From Halorubrum salinum (GTDB lineage: Archaea > Halobacteriota > Halobacteria > Halobacteriales > Haloferacaceae), in contig NZ_JANHDO010000001.1 in the NCBI RefSeq assembly GCF_024494575.1, positions 992,001 to 1,056,000 on the forward strand: a stretch of DNA of 64,000 bases, read 5' to 3'. Of the stretch, positions 56,183 through 64,000 are shown piece after piece. A model generated the notes under the pieces. It saw only the letters and a program-made list of their open reading frames with translations, had not been told where the DNA came from and did no database searches. Made by a program: the position numbers and the translations under genes. Position 1 is the stretch's first letter, and every line of letters starts with the position of its first letter.

Positions 56183-57238
56183 ATGAGCCGTCCTACCAGC
56201 GTTCGTCTCCCCGAGATATTCGACGATCTGAACGTCGGTATCAATCTCCACGATACGGACGGCGGACGAATTCTCGACGCGAACACCCGACTCGCCGAGC
56301 TGTACGGGTACTCGGTGGCCGAACTCCGGTCGATGAGCGTCGGAGACTACACGGCACCGTCGACGCGATTCACACAGGAGGAGGCGTCTCGCAGGATCGC
56401 TCGCGCCGCGGCGGGCGATCCGCAGTCGTTCGCGTGGCAGATAGCGCGCTCGAACGGCGAACTGCGCTGGATCCACGTCAGCCTCAACGCGACCACAATC
56501 GACGGGGTTGCGTGCGTCCTCTCGGAGGTGCAAGACGTCACCGAGTATCGGGCTCGCGAGCGTCGACTGCGGCTTCTCAGTCGGATCGTTCGTCACAACC
56601 TCCGGAACAAGACAAATGTTCTCATGGGATACGCCGATCGGGTTCAACGAGCCGTCGAAGACGATACGCTCGAGAGAGAGGTTCAGACCATTCTGGACAT
56701 CAGTACCGAAGTAGGGGGACTGAGCGACTCTGTCAAGCAGATCGAACGGATCGCCGAACCGGACGCGACGGAGCGGTCTCCGACCGACCTTCGGAGCGTT
56801 TCCCGCTCAGTTATCGACGACGTGACCGCGGAGTATCCCGACGCCGACGTTTCACTCGAAGCACCGACGGAGATATGGGCCATCGCGGACGAGGGTATCC
56901 GCTACGCGCTGGAGCATGCCGTCCGGAACGCGATCAAGCACAACGACCGCGACGTGCCGACGGTGACGCTCTCGGTCGGCTCCTGTGACGAAACGGGCCA
57001 CGGGGTCGTTCGTGTCGCCGACGACGGGCCCGCGATCCCGGACGTGGAGATCGAGGTACTCAACGAGGACGTCGAGACCAGCAGCACGTACCACGGAGCA
57101 GGCGTGGGACTGTGGGTGATGCAGTGGTGCGTCGATTCGCTGGGCGGCGAACTCTCGTTCTCGGAGAACTCCCCGCGAGGCAACGTGGTCACTATCTCTC
57201 TTCCCAGGGGCGAAGTCCCAGACGACCGCAACGGTTAG
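56183..57238 (+). CDS. PAS-domain sensor histidine kinase
   Basis: A 351-residue soluble kinase. One PAS domain (about 8-125) has GINLHDTDGGRILDANTRLAELYGY and the PAC end (VSLNATTIDGVACVLSEVQDVTEY). The dimerisation/phosphoacceptor helix is LLSRIVRHNLRNKTNVLMGYADRV (His137), the haloarchaeal H-box. The ATPase domain has an N box (EHAVRNAIKHND), G1 (VRVADDGPAIP) and G2 (HGAGVGLWVMQWCV). No membrane segment is visible, so a cytoplasmic signal is sensed. No response regulator lies alongside. The frame extends to 56069, but the promoter favours 56183. Confidence 0.85.
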   Translation: MSRPTSVRLPEIFDDLNVGINLHDTDGGRILDANTRLAELYGYSVAELRSMSVGDYTAPSTRFTQEEASRRIARAAAGDPQSFAWQIARSNGELRWIHVSLNATTIDGVACVLSEVQDVTEYRARERRLRLLSRIVRHNLRNKTNVLMGYADRVQRAVEDDTLEREVQTILDISTEVGGLSDSVKQIERIAEPDATERSPTDLRSVSRSVIDDVTAEYPDADVSLEAPTEIWAIADEGIRYALEHAVRNAIKHNDRDVPTVTLSVGSCDETGHGVVRVADDGPAIPDVEIEVLNEDVETSSTYHGAGVGLWVMQWCVDSLGGELSFSENSPRGNVVTISLPRGEVPDDRNG

Positions 57239-57266
57239 GCGTTCCCGAACCGTTACTTCCGTAACC

Positions 57267-59675
57267 GTGGACGACGCCGTCGAGTGGCTGCGCGACCGCC
57301 CGTTCTACGAGGGACAGATAGCAGAGCACCGGCGACTGCCGGCGCGAGAGCCCGTCTTCCGGGACATCGACCTCGCGCCGCGGATGGCCGACGCGCTCTC
57401 GAAGGACGGAATCGACCGGCTCTACCGCCATCAGGCCGACGCGATAGCGGCCGTTCGCGACGGCGACGACGTCGTGCTCGCGACCGAGACGGCGAGCGGG
57501 AAGTCGCTCGCGTACACCGTCCCCGCCTTCGAGGCCGCGATGGATCACGGCGGCCGCACCCTCTATCTCGGCCCGCAGAACGCGCTGATCGCCGATCAAG
57601 AGGAGTCGCTCTCGGAGTTGGCTCGGGGGCTCGGCTTCGGCAGCCGGGTGTCCGTCGACTCCTACACCGGGCGGCTCTCTCGGAGCGAGAAGCGCGCGGT
57701 GCGCGACCGCGAGCCGACCGTTCTGCTGTCGAACCCCGACATGCTCCACTACGCGCTGTTGCCGCACGCGGGACGGCTCTGGGAGTGGTTTTTCGGCTCG
57801 CTGGAGTACGTCGTGATAGACGAGGTCCACAGCTACCGCGGCGTGTTCGGGTCGCAGGTAGCGCTGACTCTGCGCCGGCTCGCGCGGACCTGCGAGCGGT
57901 TCGGATCGAGCCCGCAGTTCGTCTGCTGTTCGGCGACGATCAACAACCCCGTCGAGCACGTCGCGACGGTGACGGGCCGTGACCCCGACGGGATCACGCT
58001 CGTCGACGAGGACGCGTCGGGACGCGGGCCGCGCGACTGGGTCCTGTGGAACCCGCCGGAGTACGACGGCGACTGGGCGGAACGGGGGAGCGGTCGACGC
58101 CGGTCGAGTCACACCGAGACCAAGCGGCTCTTCTGTGACCTCGTGACCGCGGGCGCGCAGACGCTGGCGTTCACCCGGGCGCGCCAGACGGCGGAGCAGT
58201 ACGCGACGGACAGCGCGAGCGACCTCCGCGAGCGGGGCGAGCGCGACCTCGCCGGACGCGTGGGGGCGTATCAGGCCGCCCTGCCGGACGACCGTCGCCG
58301 CGAGATCGAGGCGGACCTCCACGCGGGCGACCTCCGCGGCGTCTGGTCGACGAGCGCGCTGGAACTCGGCGTCGACGTGGGCGGGCTCGACGCCGTGCTC
58401 TTGGACGGCTACCCCGGAACGCGGATGTCGGCACACCAGCGCGCGGGACGGGCGGGTCGCGGAGACGACCCCGCCCTCGTCGTGATGGTCGGCGGCGAAG
58501 ACCAACTCGACCAGTACCTCATGACCCACCCGGCCGACTTCTTCGAAGCCCCGCCGGAAGACGCGATCTGCGACCCGGAGAACGACCAACTGCTCCCGAG
58601 ACACGTCGCCTGTGCGGCCGACGAACACTGGCTCTCGCCGGTCGACGAGCGCCTGTTCGGTGAGTCGTTCCCCCGCGTGGTCGGAGCGCTGACCGACGAC
58701 GGGACGCTCGATCGCCGGGAGACGGCACAGGGGCTCCGCTGGGTCCACGCCGGCTCGGCGAGCCCGCAGCAGTCCGTCAGTTTACGGACCGCAACGGAGC
58801 GAGAGATATCGCTCATCGACAAGTCGAGCGGCGAGACGATCGCGACGCTCGGCTTCGCCGACGCCCTGCGGGACGCACATCCCGGCGCGATCTATCACCA
58901 GCAGGGACGCACCTACGAGGTAGTCGACCTCGATTTGAACCGCGACGTCGCCGAGCTACGGCAGTCGTGGGCGGACTACTACACGCGAGTGCTCTCGGAG
59001 AAGGACATCGTCGTGAACGCGGATCGCACGGAGCGCGACCTCTCTGCCCGTCCCGACGTGCCCGTCCGGTTCGCGGACGTCACCGTCACGGAGCAGATTA
59101 CGGGATTCGTTCGGAAAGACGCCGCGACCGGAGACTCACTCGGCGAATCAGCCCTCGATCTCCCGGAGACGACGCTACGGACGAAGGGACTCTACTTTCC
59201 GGTTCCCGAGGACGTCGAGGCGGAAATGCGAGCGAGCGGCGGGTCGGCGGCGACCGACGGCGGGAGCGAGGCGGACGCCTCGGCGGATCGCGACGCCGCG
59301 TCGGGCGGCGAACACGCCTTCAACGGCGGGATTCACGCCGCCGAACACGGACTCATCTCGCTTTTCCCCTTTCACCTGCTGTGTGACCGCGCCGACGTGG
59401 GCGGGATCTCGACGCCGTACCACGCCCACACCGACGGGCCGGCGGTGTTCGTCTACGACGGGTATCCCGGCGGCGTCGGGCTCACGCGCCGGGGACACGA
59501 GCGGATCGAGGAGCTGATGGAGCGAACGGCGCGGCTGATCGCCGACTGCGACTGCGAGGACGGCTGTCCCGCCTGCGTGCAGTCGCCGCACTGCGGGAAC
59601 GCGAACGAGCCGCTGGCGAAGGTGCCGGCGGTCCGCCTGCTTGAGTCGCTCACGGGGATCGACGGCCCGGCGTAG
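57267..59675 (+). CDS. DEAH/DEVH-box helicase of the MrfA/Hrq1 group
   Basis: An 802-residue SF2 helicase likely to act in DNA repair. Walker A is ATETASGKSLAY (about 71-82), motif II is VIDEVHSYRG (about 180), motif III is CSATINNP, motif V is TSALELGVDVGGLD and motif VI is SAHQRAGRAGRG. The C-terminal DUF1998 domain ends with a four-Cys cluster CDCEDGCPACVQSPHCGN, the zinc site of bacterial MrfA (mitomycin repair) and fungal Hrq1. The start is a GTG at 57267. The DUF1998 part contains a Gly/Ser/Ala insert at about 650-685. Photolyase lies two genes downstream. Confidence 0.88.
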   Translation: MDDAVEWLRDRPFYEGQIAEHRRLPAREPVFRDIDLAPRMADALSKDGIDRLYRHQADAIAAVRDGDDVVLATETASGKSLAYTVPAFEAAMDHGGRTLYLGPQNALIADQEESLSELARGLGFGSRVSVDSYTGRLSRSEKRAVRDREPTVLLSNPDMLHYALLPHAGRLWEWFFGSLEYVVIDEVHSYRGVFGSQVALTLRRLARTCERFGSSPQFVCCSATINNPVEHVATVTGRDPDGITLVDEDASGRGPRDWVLWNPPEYDGDWAERGSGRRRSSHTETKRLFCDLVTAGAQTLAFTRARQTAEQYATDSASDLRERGERDLAGRVGAYQAALPDDRRREIEADLHAGDLRGVWSTSALELGVDVGGLDAVLLDGYPGTRMSAHQRAGRAGRGDDPALVVMVGGEDQLDQYLMTHPADFFEAPPEDAICDPENDQLLPRHVACAADEHWLSPVDERLFGESFPRVVGALTDDGTLDRRETAQGLRWVHAGSASPQQSVSLRTATEREISLIDKSSGETIATLGFADALRDAHPGAIYHQQGRTYEVVDLDLNRDVAELRQSWADYYTRVLSEKDIVVNADRTERDLSARPDVPVRFADVTVTEQITGFVRKDAATGDSLGESALDLPETTLRTKGLYFPVPEDVEAEMRASGGSAATDGGSEADASADRDAASGGEHAFNGGIHAAEHGLISLFPFHLLCDRADVGGISTPYHAHTDGPAVFVYDGYPGGVGLTRRGHERIEELMERTARLIADCDCEDGCPACVQSPHCGNANEPLAKVPAVRLLESLTGIDGPA

Positions 59676-59756
59676 TTCCGACCCCGCCCGCGGCGCAGTC
59701 AGTTTGCGGGCAGTGACACCCAAGAACCACCTGTCTCCGCCGCGTAGCACCCGGCG

Positions 59757-60203
59757 ATGGGACTCGACCTCGACGACGCCGCGGACCCGGCCGCGCGGGC
59801 GATGGAGTGGCTCGTGCTCGGCGCGGCGTACTTCCTCCTCATCCTGTTTCTCATCGGCGTGTTCGACCTGTTCGTCTCGCTCTACCGACTGCTCGTCGCG
59901 GGGACGTTCACGGACCCGGCGGAGGTCGTGGCGCTGCTCGACAGCGTCCTCCTGCTTCTCATCATCGTCGAGGTGCACCGGACGCTCGTGGCGTACGCCC
60001 GCGGGCAGCCCGTCCTCCGGATCGTCGTCAGCGCGGCGATCATCGCCATCTCGCGCCGCGTGATCAGCTTCCGGCTGGAGGACTACGGCTCCGGTCAAGA
60101 GGCGCTTCTCGCCGCGGCCGCGATCGCGGTGCTCGTCCTCGCGCTCTCGGTCGGCTATTCCCTGCTAGACCGGGTGAGCGTCCCCGGTCGGGTCGAACTC
60201 TGA
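59757..60203 (+). CDS. PsiE-family membrane protein
   Basis: A 148-residue protein with four TMs. VVALLDSVLLLLIIVEVHRTLVAY and RIVVSAAIIAISRRVISF are the conserved core of the PsiE family (phosphate-starvation-inducible protein E), whose function is unknown. An acidic leader (LDDAADP) precedes TM1. It sits between helicase and photolyase with its own ATG and a gap of about 80 nt. Confidence 0.82.
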   Translation: MGLDLDDAADPAARAMEWLVLGAAYFLLILFLIGVFDLFVSLYRLLVAGTFTDPAEVVALLDSVLLLLIIVEVHRTLVAYARGQPVLRIVVSAAIIAISRRVISFRLEDYGSGQEALLAAAAIAVLVLALSVGYSLLDRVSVPGRVEL

Positions 60204-60302
60204 CCGCGGACGCGCTCGGTTCGCACTCATCGCCGCCGACTCGGCCCCGGCTTCGCTCCGCGGTCCCGGTGGTTTCACGGTGGACGCGCCGCTGTAGATC
60301 GC

Positions 60303-61907
60303 ATGGAGCTGTTCTGGCACCGGCGTGACCTGCGGCTCGCCGACAACGTCGGGCTCGCGGCCGCGGCCGACCGCCGTGGAGCCGAGGGGAACGCGGACGG
60401 GGACGTCACCGAGACCGACGCGGTCGCGGGGATGTTCGTCTTCGACGACGACGTACTCGCCCACGCGAGCGACGTCCGCGTGCGACGACTCCTCGACGGA
60501 CTCGCGGCACTGCGGGCGAACTACCGCGACCGCGGCAGCGACCTCCTCGTCGCTCGCGGCGACCCGACCGACGTCCTGCCGGCGGTCGCCGACGCCCTCG
60601 ACGCCGAGCGCGTCGTCTGGAACCGAGACTACTCCGGGCTCGCGAGGGAGCGGGACGCGGCGGTCCGCAGAGCGCTCGCAGACGCCGATATAGACCGCGA
60701 AGCGCACCACGACGCGGTGTTGCACACGCCGGACTCGATCCGGACCAACGCCGGTGACCCGTACTCCGTGTACACCTACTACTGGAAGAAGTGGACCGAC
60801 CGCGAGGTCGACGATCCGGCGTCGACGCCGGGAGACGCGTGTCTCGTCGACCCGGAGCCGTTGCGGGCGGCTGTCGAGCGGCTCGGCGAGGGGGCGGTAA
60901 CGGACGGCGGCGTCGCGAGCGACCGCGTCGCCGTCGGCGACCTACCGTCTCTCACGGCCCTCGGATTCTCGGAGCCCGACGCGGAGATCGGTTCGGCCGG
61001 GACCGCGGCCGCCCGCGAACGGCTCGACGACTTCCTCGACGAGGCGGTGTTCGCTTACGGCGCGGAGCGCGACTACCCCGCCCGGGAGGCGACCTCGCGG
61101 CTGTCGACGTTCCTCAAGTACGGCGAGATCGGAGTACGAGAGGTGTACGCGGCGACGGAGGCGGCGATGGAGAGGGCCGAAGGGCGGGTCGGAGACGGCG
61201 CGGGCGGGGGAGACGAGGATGATGGAAACGGTGCAGCGAGTGAGGGGGACGCCGACGGCGACGAGGACCCGGTCGCCGCGGTCGAGGAGTACCAGCAGCA
61301 GCTCGCGTGGCGGGAGTTCTACACGCAGGTGCTCTTTCACAACCCCGAGGTGGTATCGTCGAACTACAAGACGTACGAGGAGGGGATCGACTGGCGCGAC
61401 GACCCCGAGGAGATCGCGGCGTGGAAGCGCGGCGAAACGGGGTATCCCATCGTCGACGCCGGGATGCGCCAGCTTCGCGCGGAGGCGTTCATGCACAACC
61501 GCGTGCGGATGATCGTCGCCTCGTTCCTGACGAAGGACCTGCTCGCGGACTGGCGGCACGGCTACGACCACTTCCGCGAGCGGCTCGCCGACCACGACAC
61601 CGCAAACGACAACGGCGGCTGGCAGTGGGCGGCCTCCACGGGCACCGACGCGCAGCCCTATTTCCGCATCTTCAATCCGATGACGCAGGGCGAGCGCTAC
61701 GACCCCGACGCGGAGTACATCAGAGAGTACGTGCCCGAGTTGCGGGGACTCGACCCCGATCTGATCCACGAGTGGCACGAGCTGTCGCCCACCCAGCGCG
61801 CGAACGCCGCGCCAGACTACCCGGCACCGATCGTCGACCACTCGGAGCGGCGCGAAAAGGCGCTGGCGATGTACAAGCGGGCGCGCGGCGAGGATCCGGA
61901 AGAATAA
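60303..61907 (+). CDS. Cryptochrome/photolyase family protein (CPD-type photolyase)
   Basis: A 534-residue flavoprotein that uses light to split pyrimidine dimers. The N-terminal antenna domain (MELFWHRRDLRLADNVGL, VWNRDYS) is followed by the FAD domain: TSRLSTFLKYGEIGVREV, QQQLAWREFY, GYPIVDAGMRQLRAEAFMHNRVRMIVASFLTKDL, DTANDNGGWQWAASTGTDAQPYFRIFNP. The last segment has the substrate- and flavin-binding Asn and Trp residues of class I CPD photolyases. A low-complexity Gly/Asp/Glu insert (about 298-322) interrupts the FAD domain in a surface position. Confidence 0.93.
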   Translation: MELFWHRRDLRLADNVGLAAAADRRGAEGNADGDVTETDAVAGMFVFDDDVLAHASDVRVRRLLDGLAALRANYRDRGSDLLVARGDPTDVLPAVADALDAERVVWNRDYSGLARERDAAVRRALADADIDREAHHDAVLHTPDSIRTNAGDPYSVYTYYWKKWTDREVDDPASTPGDACLVDPEPLRAAVERLGEGAVTDGGVASDRVAVGDLPSLTALGFSEPDAEIGSAGTAAARERLDDFLDEAVFAYGAERDYPAREATSRLSTFLKYGEIGVREVYAATEAAMERAEGRVGDGAGGGDEDDGNGAASEGDADGDEDPVAAVEEYQQQLAWREFYTQVLFHNPEVVSSNYKTYEEGIDWRDDPEEIAAWKRGETGYPIVDAGMRQLRAEAFMHNRVRMIVASFLTKDLLADWRHGYDHFRERLADHDTANDNGGWQWAASTGTDAQPYFRIFNPMTQGERYDPDAEYIREYVPELRGLDPDLIHEWHELSPTQRANAAPDYPAPIVDHSERREKALAMYKRARGEDPEE

Positions 61908-61954
61908 TTGGACGGTGTTGGGGAACACGTCGTCTCTTCGACGACGACCGCCCC

Positions 61955-61966
61955 CCAAAGCCCCAG
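61955..61966 (-). repeat. Third-block fragment of the dispersed repeat (copy C)
   Basis: CCAAAGCCCCAG followed by CCGCTCGCTC matches the block-3 end of copy B (CCAAAGCCCCAGTCGC at 63158-63173). Only this end is present; it lies 26 bp in front of the mobile element. Confidence 0.5.
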
Positions 61967-62182
61967 CCGCTCGCTCATAAATGACTGATCGGGCTCCGTT
62001 GAAATCCTATTCTTCAGACATATTCTCGCCTGAAACGTCTGGTCGCCGAAAAGTGCGTGTTGTTCGTAACGACGAACTGGTTCGCGTACACGTCCATCAA
62101 TAGAGCAGTCGGACCTGAGCACCCTGATTGGACTGGATTTAGGTTGTGTTTGATATAGCGTAACATATCGACTATGTCAATG

Positions 62183-62194
62183 TATCTATATATG
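62183..62194 (+). promoter_or_regulatory. TATA box of the CPBP protease gene
   Basis: TATCTATATATG lies about 26 nt before the ATG at 62216. It is inside the mobile element, so the cargo gene carries its own promoter. Confidence 0.6.
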
Positions 62195-62215
62195 CTCGCG
62201 TAGCGTACAGTGCAT

Positions 62216-63022
62216 ATGGTATCGATTGTCGAACGTCGTCCAGTCGGATTCACACTCGGGCTCACAGCCGGTCTTATCGTGTTAACACTACTTGCACGGG
62301 CTGTCCTTGAGGTTGCAATCCCACAGTTGACGCTACACGGGATCGGTCTCGTTCTCAATTGGACCATCGTTGCAGGGAGTATCGTGCTCGTCACTTGGCT
62401 CGGTTGGTGGGACAAGATCCGACTCACAGCACCAGTCAATCGACGTGCAGTTGTCTATCTGCTCCCCTTCGCAGCTGTGGTCTTGGTCCCAGCTATGTTC
62501 GGCCTCGCAATCCCCGAGATCTCGCTCATTCAAGACCAAACCCTGCCACCGTGGGCCGCACTCGCCGTGATCGTCGTCGGCGTGGCACTGGGTGCCGCCA
62601 TCTCCGAGGAATTGATTTACCGTGGGGTGTTGCTCCGGGCGCTGGAGCCTCGCAGCCGCCTGCTAGCTGTCGTACTGCCGGCCACGATGTTTGGTCTGGC
62701 TCATATCTCACAAGTCATCCTCGGGAATTCGCTGGCTGAGTGGCTTCCACAGATGCTACTGATCATTCCCTTGGGGATCGGCCTCGGCGCAATTGCCCTC
62801 CGACTAGAGAGCCTCTGGCCGCTCGTCGTCTGGCACTTCGCAGTTGACGTGACCGGGTCATTGGTAGCGACGACATCAGTGGTCTACGAACTGATCACAA
62901 TCGGATTCGTCCTGCTTGCCGGAGTGATTGGGGTGTGGCTGCTCTGGCAGGACCGGCGATCGAGACACGATATACACCGTCAGCTTAGCACGAATGTCGA
63001 CGAGATCGGTGCGCGAAAATAA
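62216..63022 (+). CDS. CPBP-family intramembrane metalloprotease (mobile-element cargo)
   Basis: A 268-residue protein with about eight TMs and the CPBP (Abi/CAAX protease) motifs: EELIYRG (Glu-Glu-x3-Arg), FGLAHI (His) and HFAVD (His-x3-Asp). Such proteases cleave prenylated or other membrane substrates and in bacteria are linked to bacteriocin self-immunity. Codon choice (many A/T-ending codons) is unlike the neighbours. It lies wholly between the ends of the IS6-like element. The TATA box favours the ATG at 62216 over the codon 6 nt earlier. Confidence 0.85.
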   Translation: MVSIVERRPVGFTLGLTAGLIVLTLLARAVLEVAIPQLTLHGIGLVLNWTIVAGSIVLVTWLGWWDKIRLTAPVNRRAVVYLLPFAAVVLVPAMFGLAIPEISLIQDQTLPPWAALAVIVVGVALGAAISEELIYRGVLLRALEPRSRLLAVVLPATMFGLAHISQVILGNSLAEWLPQMLLIIPLGIGLGAIALRLESLWPLVVWHFAVDVTGSLVATTSVVYELITIGFVLLAGVIGVWLLWQDRRSRHDIHRQLSTNVDEIGARK

Positions 63023-63154
63023 CAAGAGCATCTACAAGAGTTGACTCGAAACAAACGTGGGACGTGAGTCTCCTATATTGACCACAACTGATTCAAAATA
63101 TATCTTTTTCTGAGGATTTCAACAGAGCCATTGATCGGAGATCGACTGTGACTA

Positions 63155-63447
63155 CCTCCAAAGCCCCAGTCGCGACGGCTCGCGCGCCTTGCTGCGCGCC
63201 TCGCTCAGTCGCTGTCGCTCCTTCGCTGCGGTGCTTACTGCGGCGTGCTTCGCCCTCGCGACTGGGGCTTTGAGTCCCGCCCCGCACCGCACAGCACCGC
63301 ACCTCACGCCTCCCCAGCCTCGCGGCTCCCTTCGGTCGCCGCGTCCAGCGAGAATCAAAGGTTCTCTGGCAGCCGGCGCGTAGCGCCGGCAACCTCGCGC
63401 GTGCGGTTCGCGGCCTGTCGGCCGCTCACCGGCACGCGCCGACCGCA
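63155..63447 (-). repeat. Three-block repeat element, copy B, with a large inverted repeat
   Basis: The same three blocks as copy A occur here on the minus strand: block 1 at 63431-63447 (17 bp identical), block 2 at 63299-63322 (24 bp identical) and block 3 at 63155-63167 (13 bp identical). Between blocks 3 and 2 a 17-bp perfect inverted repeat CAAAGCCCCAGTCGCGA (63159-63175) / TCGCGACTGGGGCTTTG (63256-63272) encloses 80 bp. Open frames here are shadow-like. The gap from 63023 to 63460 holds no normal gene besides this. Confidence 0.6.
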
Positions 63448-63460
63448 CCGCGGTTTCTAT

Positions 63461-64000
63461 TCAAAACAGCGCCTCGCTCTCGTCGAGCAGGTGAGCCGGA
63501 CCGCCGACCTCCCAGACGTCGGTGTCGATCCCGATCTCCGCGATCCGGCTTTCGACCTCGTCGACGTGGTCGGCCAGCGTGTTCACGTACACCGAGGCTC
63601 CGGTGTCCGTCGAGAAGTAGACGGGAACGCCCTCCTCGCGAAGCTCGCGGACCGCGTTGAACACGGCGATCGTCTCGGGCTGCCAGTACACCCACCCCGC
63701 GGGACCGGTCATCGTGGTGGCCGTGAGAGAGAGCGAGTCGTGTTCCGCCGTCTCGAAGATCCGGTCGAACTCGCCGTCGCGCAGGGCGTCCGTCATCTCG
63801 ACGAGCTGGTCTTGCACGTGCGCGGTCCGCGCCTGCATCATGTGGCTCTCGGCCGCCTCGCGGTGGGCCTCCTCCGTCTCCTTGTACGCGGGGACGTGCG
63901 CGGCGACGATCCGGAGGTCCTCCTCGGGGTCGAAACCGTCCTCGCTCACGCCAACGTCGAGCCGGTGTGACCGGCAGTCGGCGTCGTTGAGGCCGGCGTC
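63461..64000 (-). CDS. mvaD: Mevalonate-pathway decarboxylase (diphospho-/phosphomevalonate decarboxylase), 3' part
   Basis: The C-terminal 179 residues of a GHMP-superfamily decarboxylase; the frame is open to the window edge, so the start lies outside. Visible parts are LNDADCRSHRLDVG, LRIVAAHVPAYKETEEAHREAAES, the conserved FETAEHDSLSLTATTMTG and GWVYWQPETIAVFNAVRELREEGVPVYFSTDTGASVYVNTL, which match the decarboxylases that make isopentenyl (di)phosphate for archaeal lipids. Haloarchaea are known to use the phosphomevalonate variant; sequence here does not separate them. An internal GTG at 63949 is not the start. Confidence 0.85.
   Translation of the reverse strand, partial: DAGLNDADCRSHRLDVGVSEDGFDPEEDLRIVAAHVPAYKETEEAHREAAESHMMQARTAHVQDQLVEMTDALRDGEFDRIFETAEHDSLSLTATTMTGPAGWVYWQPETIAVFNAVRELREEGVPVYFSTDTGASVYVNTLADHVDEVESRIAEIGIDTDVWEVGGPAHLLDESEALF

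Larger units (their letters stand above)
61984..63137. mobile_element. IS6-type non-autonomous element carrying a CPBP protease gene
   Basis: The 1138-bp core (61992-63129) is bounded by inverted ends GGCTCCGTTGAAATCCT (61992-62008) and, on the other strand, GGCTCTGTTGAAATCCT (63129-63113), 16 of 17 identical. Flanking 8-bp direct repeats are ACTGATCG (61984-61991) and ATTGATCG (63130-63137), 7 of 8 identical. The ends and the 8-bp duplication are of IS6-family type. No transposase is inside; the only gene is the CPBP protease. The core is visibly AT-richer than the host, which points to transfer. The left 200 bp hold no gene I recognise. Confidence 0.65.

Noticed and set aside
61981-62103. 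A 40-codon open frame starting just outside the IS6-like element and running into its left end
   Set aside because: It crosses the element boundary, has no recognised similarity, and its start lies in the flank; it is probably chance.
63152-63448. Open frames over repeat copy B as ordinary proteins
   Set aside because: They are Arg/Ala/Gly-rich, lie across an inverted repeat, and several overlap in different frames; only the shared short GWGGVRC piece might be coding.

Overview
The window is a high-GC (roughly two-thirds G+C) stretch of a haloarchaeal chromosome. The evidence is acidic proteomes throughout, TATA boxes about 25-30 nt upstream of start codons (leaderless-type promoters), archaeal-only enzymes (3-dehydroquinate synthase II, ADH synthase, RaSEA for archaeosine, archaeal MAT, NAC, MptE) and haloarchaea-specific hypothetical families. 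The style resembles Halorubrum and relatives, but genus assignment is inference. Nearly all of it is dense single-copy housekeeping sequence with short operons; accessory DNA is confined to small islands at about 8.1-8.3, 45.7-45.9 and 61.9-63.4 kb.

Layout. 0-9.5 kb: the tail of an unidentified gene, a small membrane protein, an iron-type alcohol dehydrogenase, an RNA-ligase-fold protein lacking its nucleophile, gyrB-gyrA, a peroxiredoxin, tatA, tRNA-Arg(CCT) followed by partial copies of its 3' end, and an acyl-CoA dehydrogenase. 9.5-16.5 kb: kinase-like protein, aldehyde dehydrogenase, a frameshifted Bat-type regulator, single-subunit NO reductase (norZ) divergent from a 41-residue acidic protein, and a 4-TM protein. 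16.6-24.5 kb: a three-gene ABC-2 exporter whose first permease is fused to a PrsW-like intramembrane protease, threonine aldolase, M32 carboxypeptidase and small proteins.

24.6-31.5 kb: aromatic amino acid synthesis (DHQ synthase II, ADH synthase, trpC-trpB-trpA), with a perfect 18-bp palindrome lying on the trpC start codon. 31.5-45.6 kb: an alkyltransferase-like protein with Asp in place of the active Cys, YchF-type GTPase, UspA, BirA, ferredoxin, a divergent EamA transporter/Lrp regulator pair, MAT, aminotransferase, NAC-TrmI, and pterin/folate-type genes (creatininase family, MptE, DHPS). 45.9-57.2 kb: DUF192 lipoprotein, a zinc-protein/TrmJ/AzlC/AzlD run, aldehyde ferredoxin oxidoreductase, VanZ-like protein, RaSEA, MTHFS-like protein, GNAT and a PAS histidine kinase. 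57.3-64 kb: MrfA/Hrq1-like helicase and photolyase (DNA repair), then an AT-richer 1138-bp element with IS6-type ends carrying a CPBP protease but no transposase, a dispersed three-block repeat, and the 3' part of the mevalonate-pathway decarboxylase gene.

The most unusual items are: (i) the transposase-less IS6-like element with a CPBP protease passenger; (ii) a repeat family with three collinear conserved blocks, one copy downstream of a strong TATA box, which may be a structured RNA or a tiny protein family; (iii) the ABC permease-PrsW fusion; (iv) three proteins that keep an enzyme fold but lack the catalytic residue; and (v) the trp operator. All functional calls come from reading motifs in the sequence; no database search was run.
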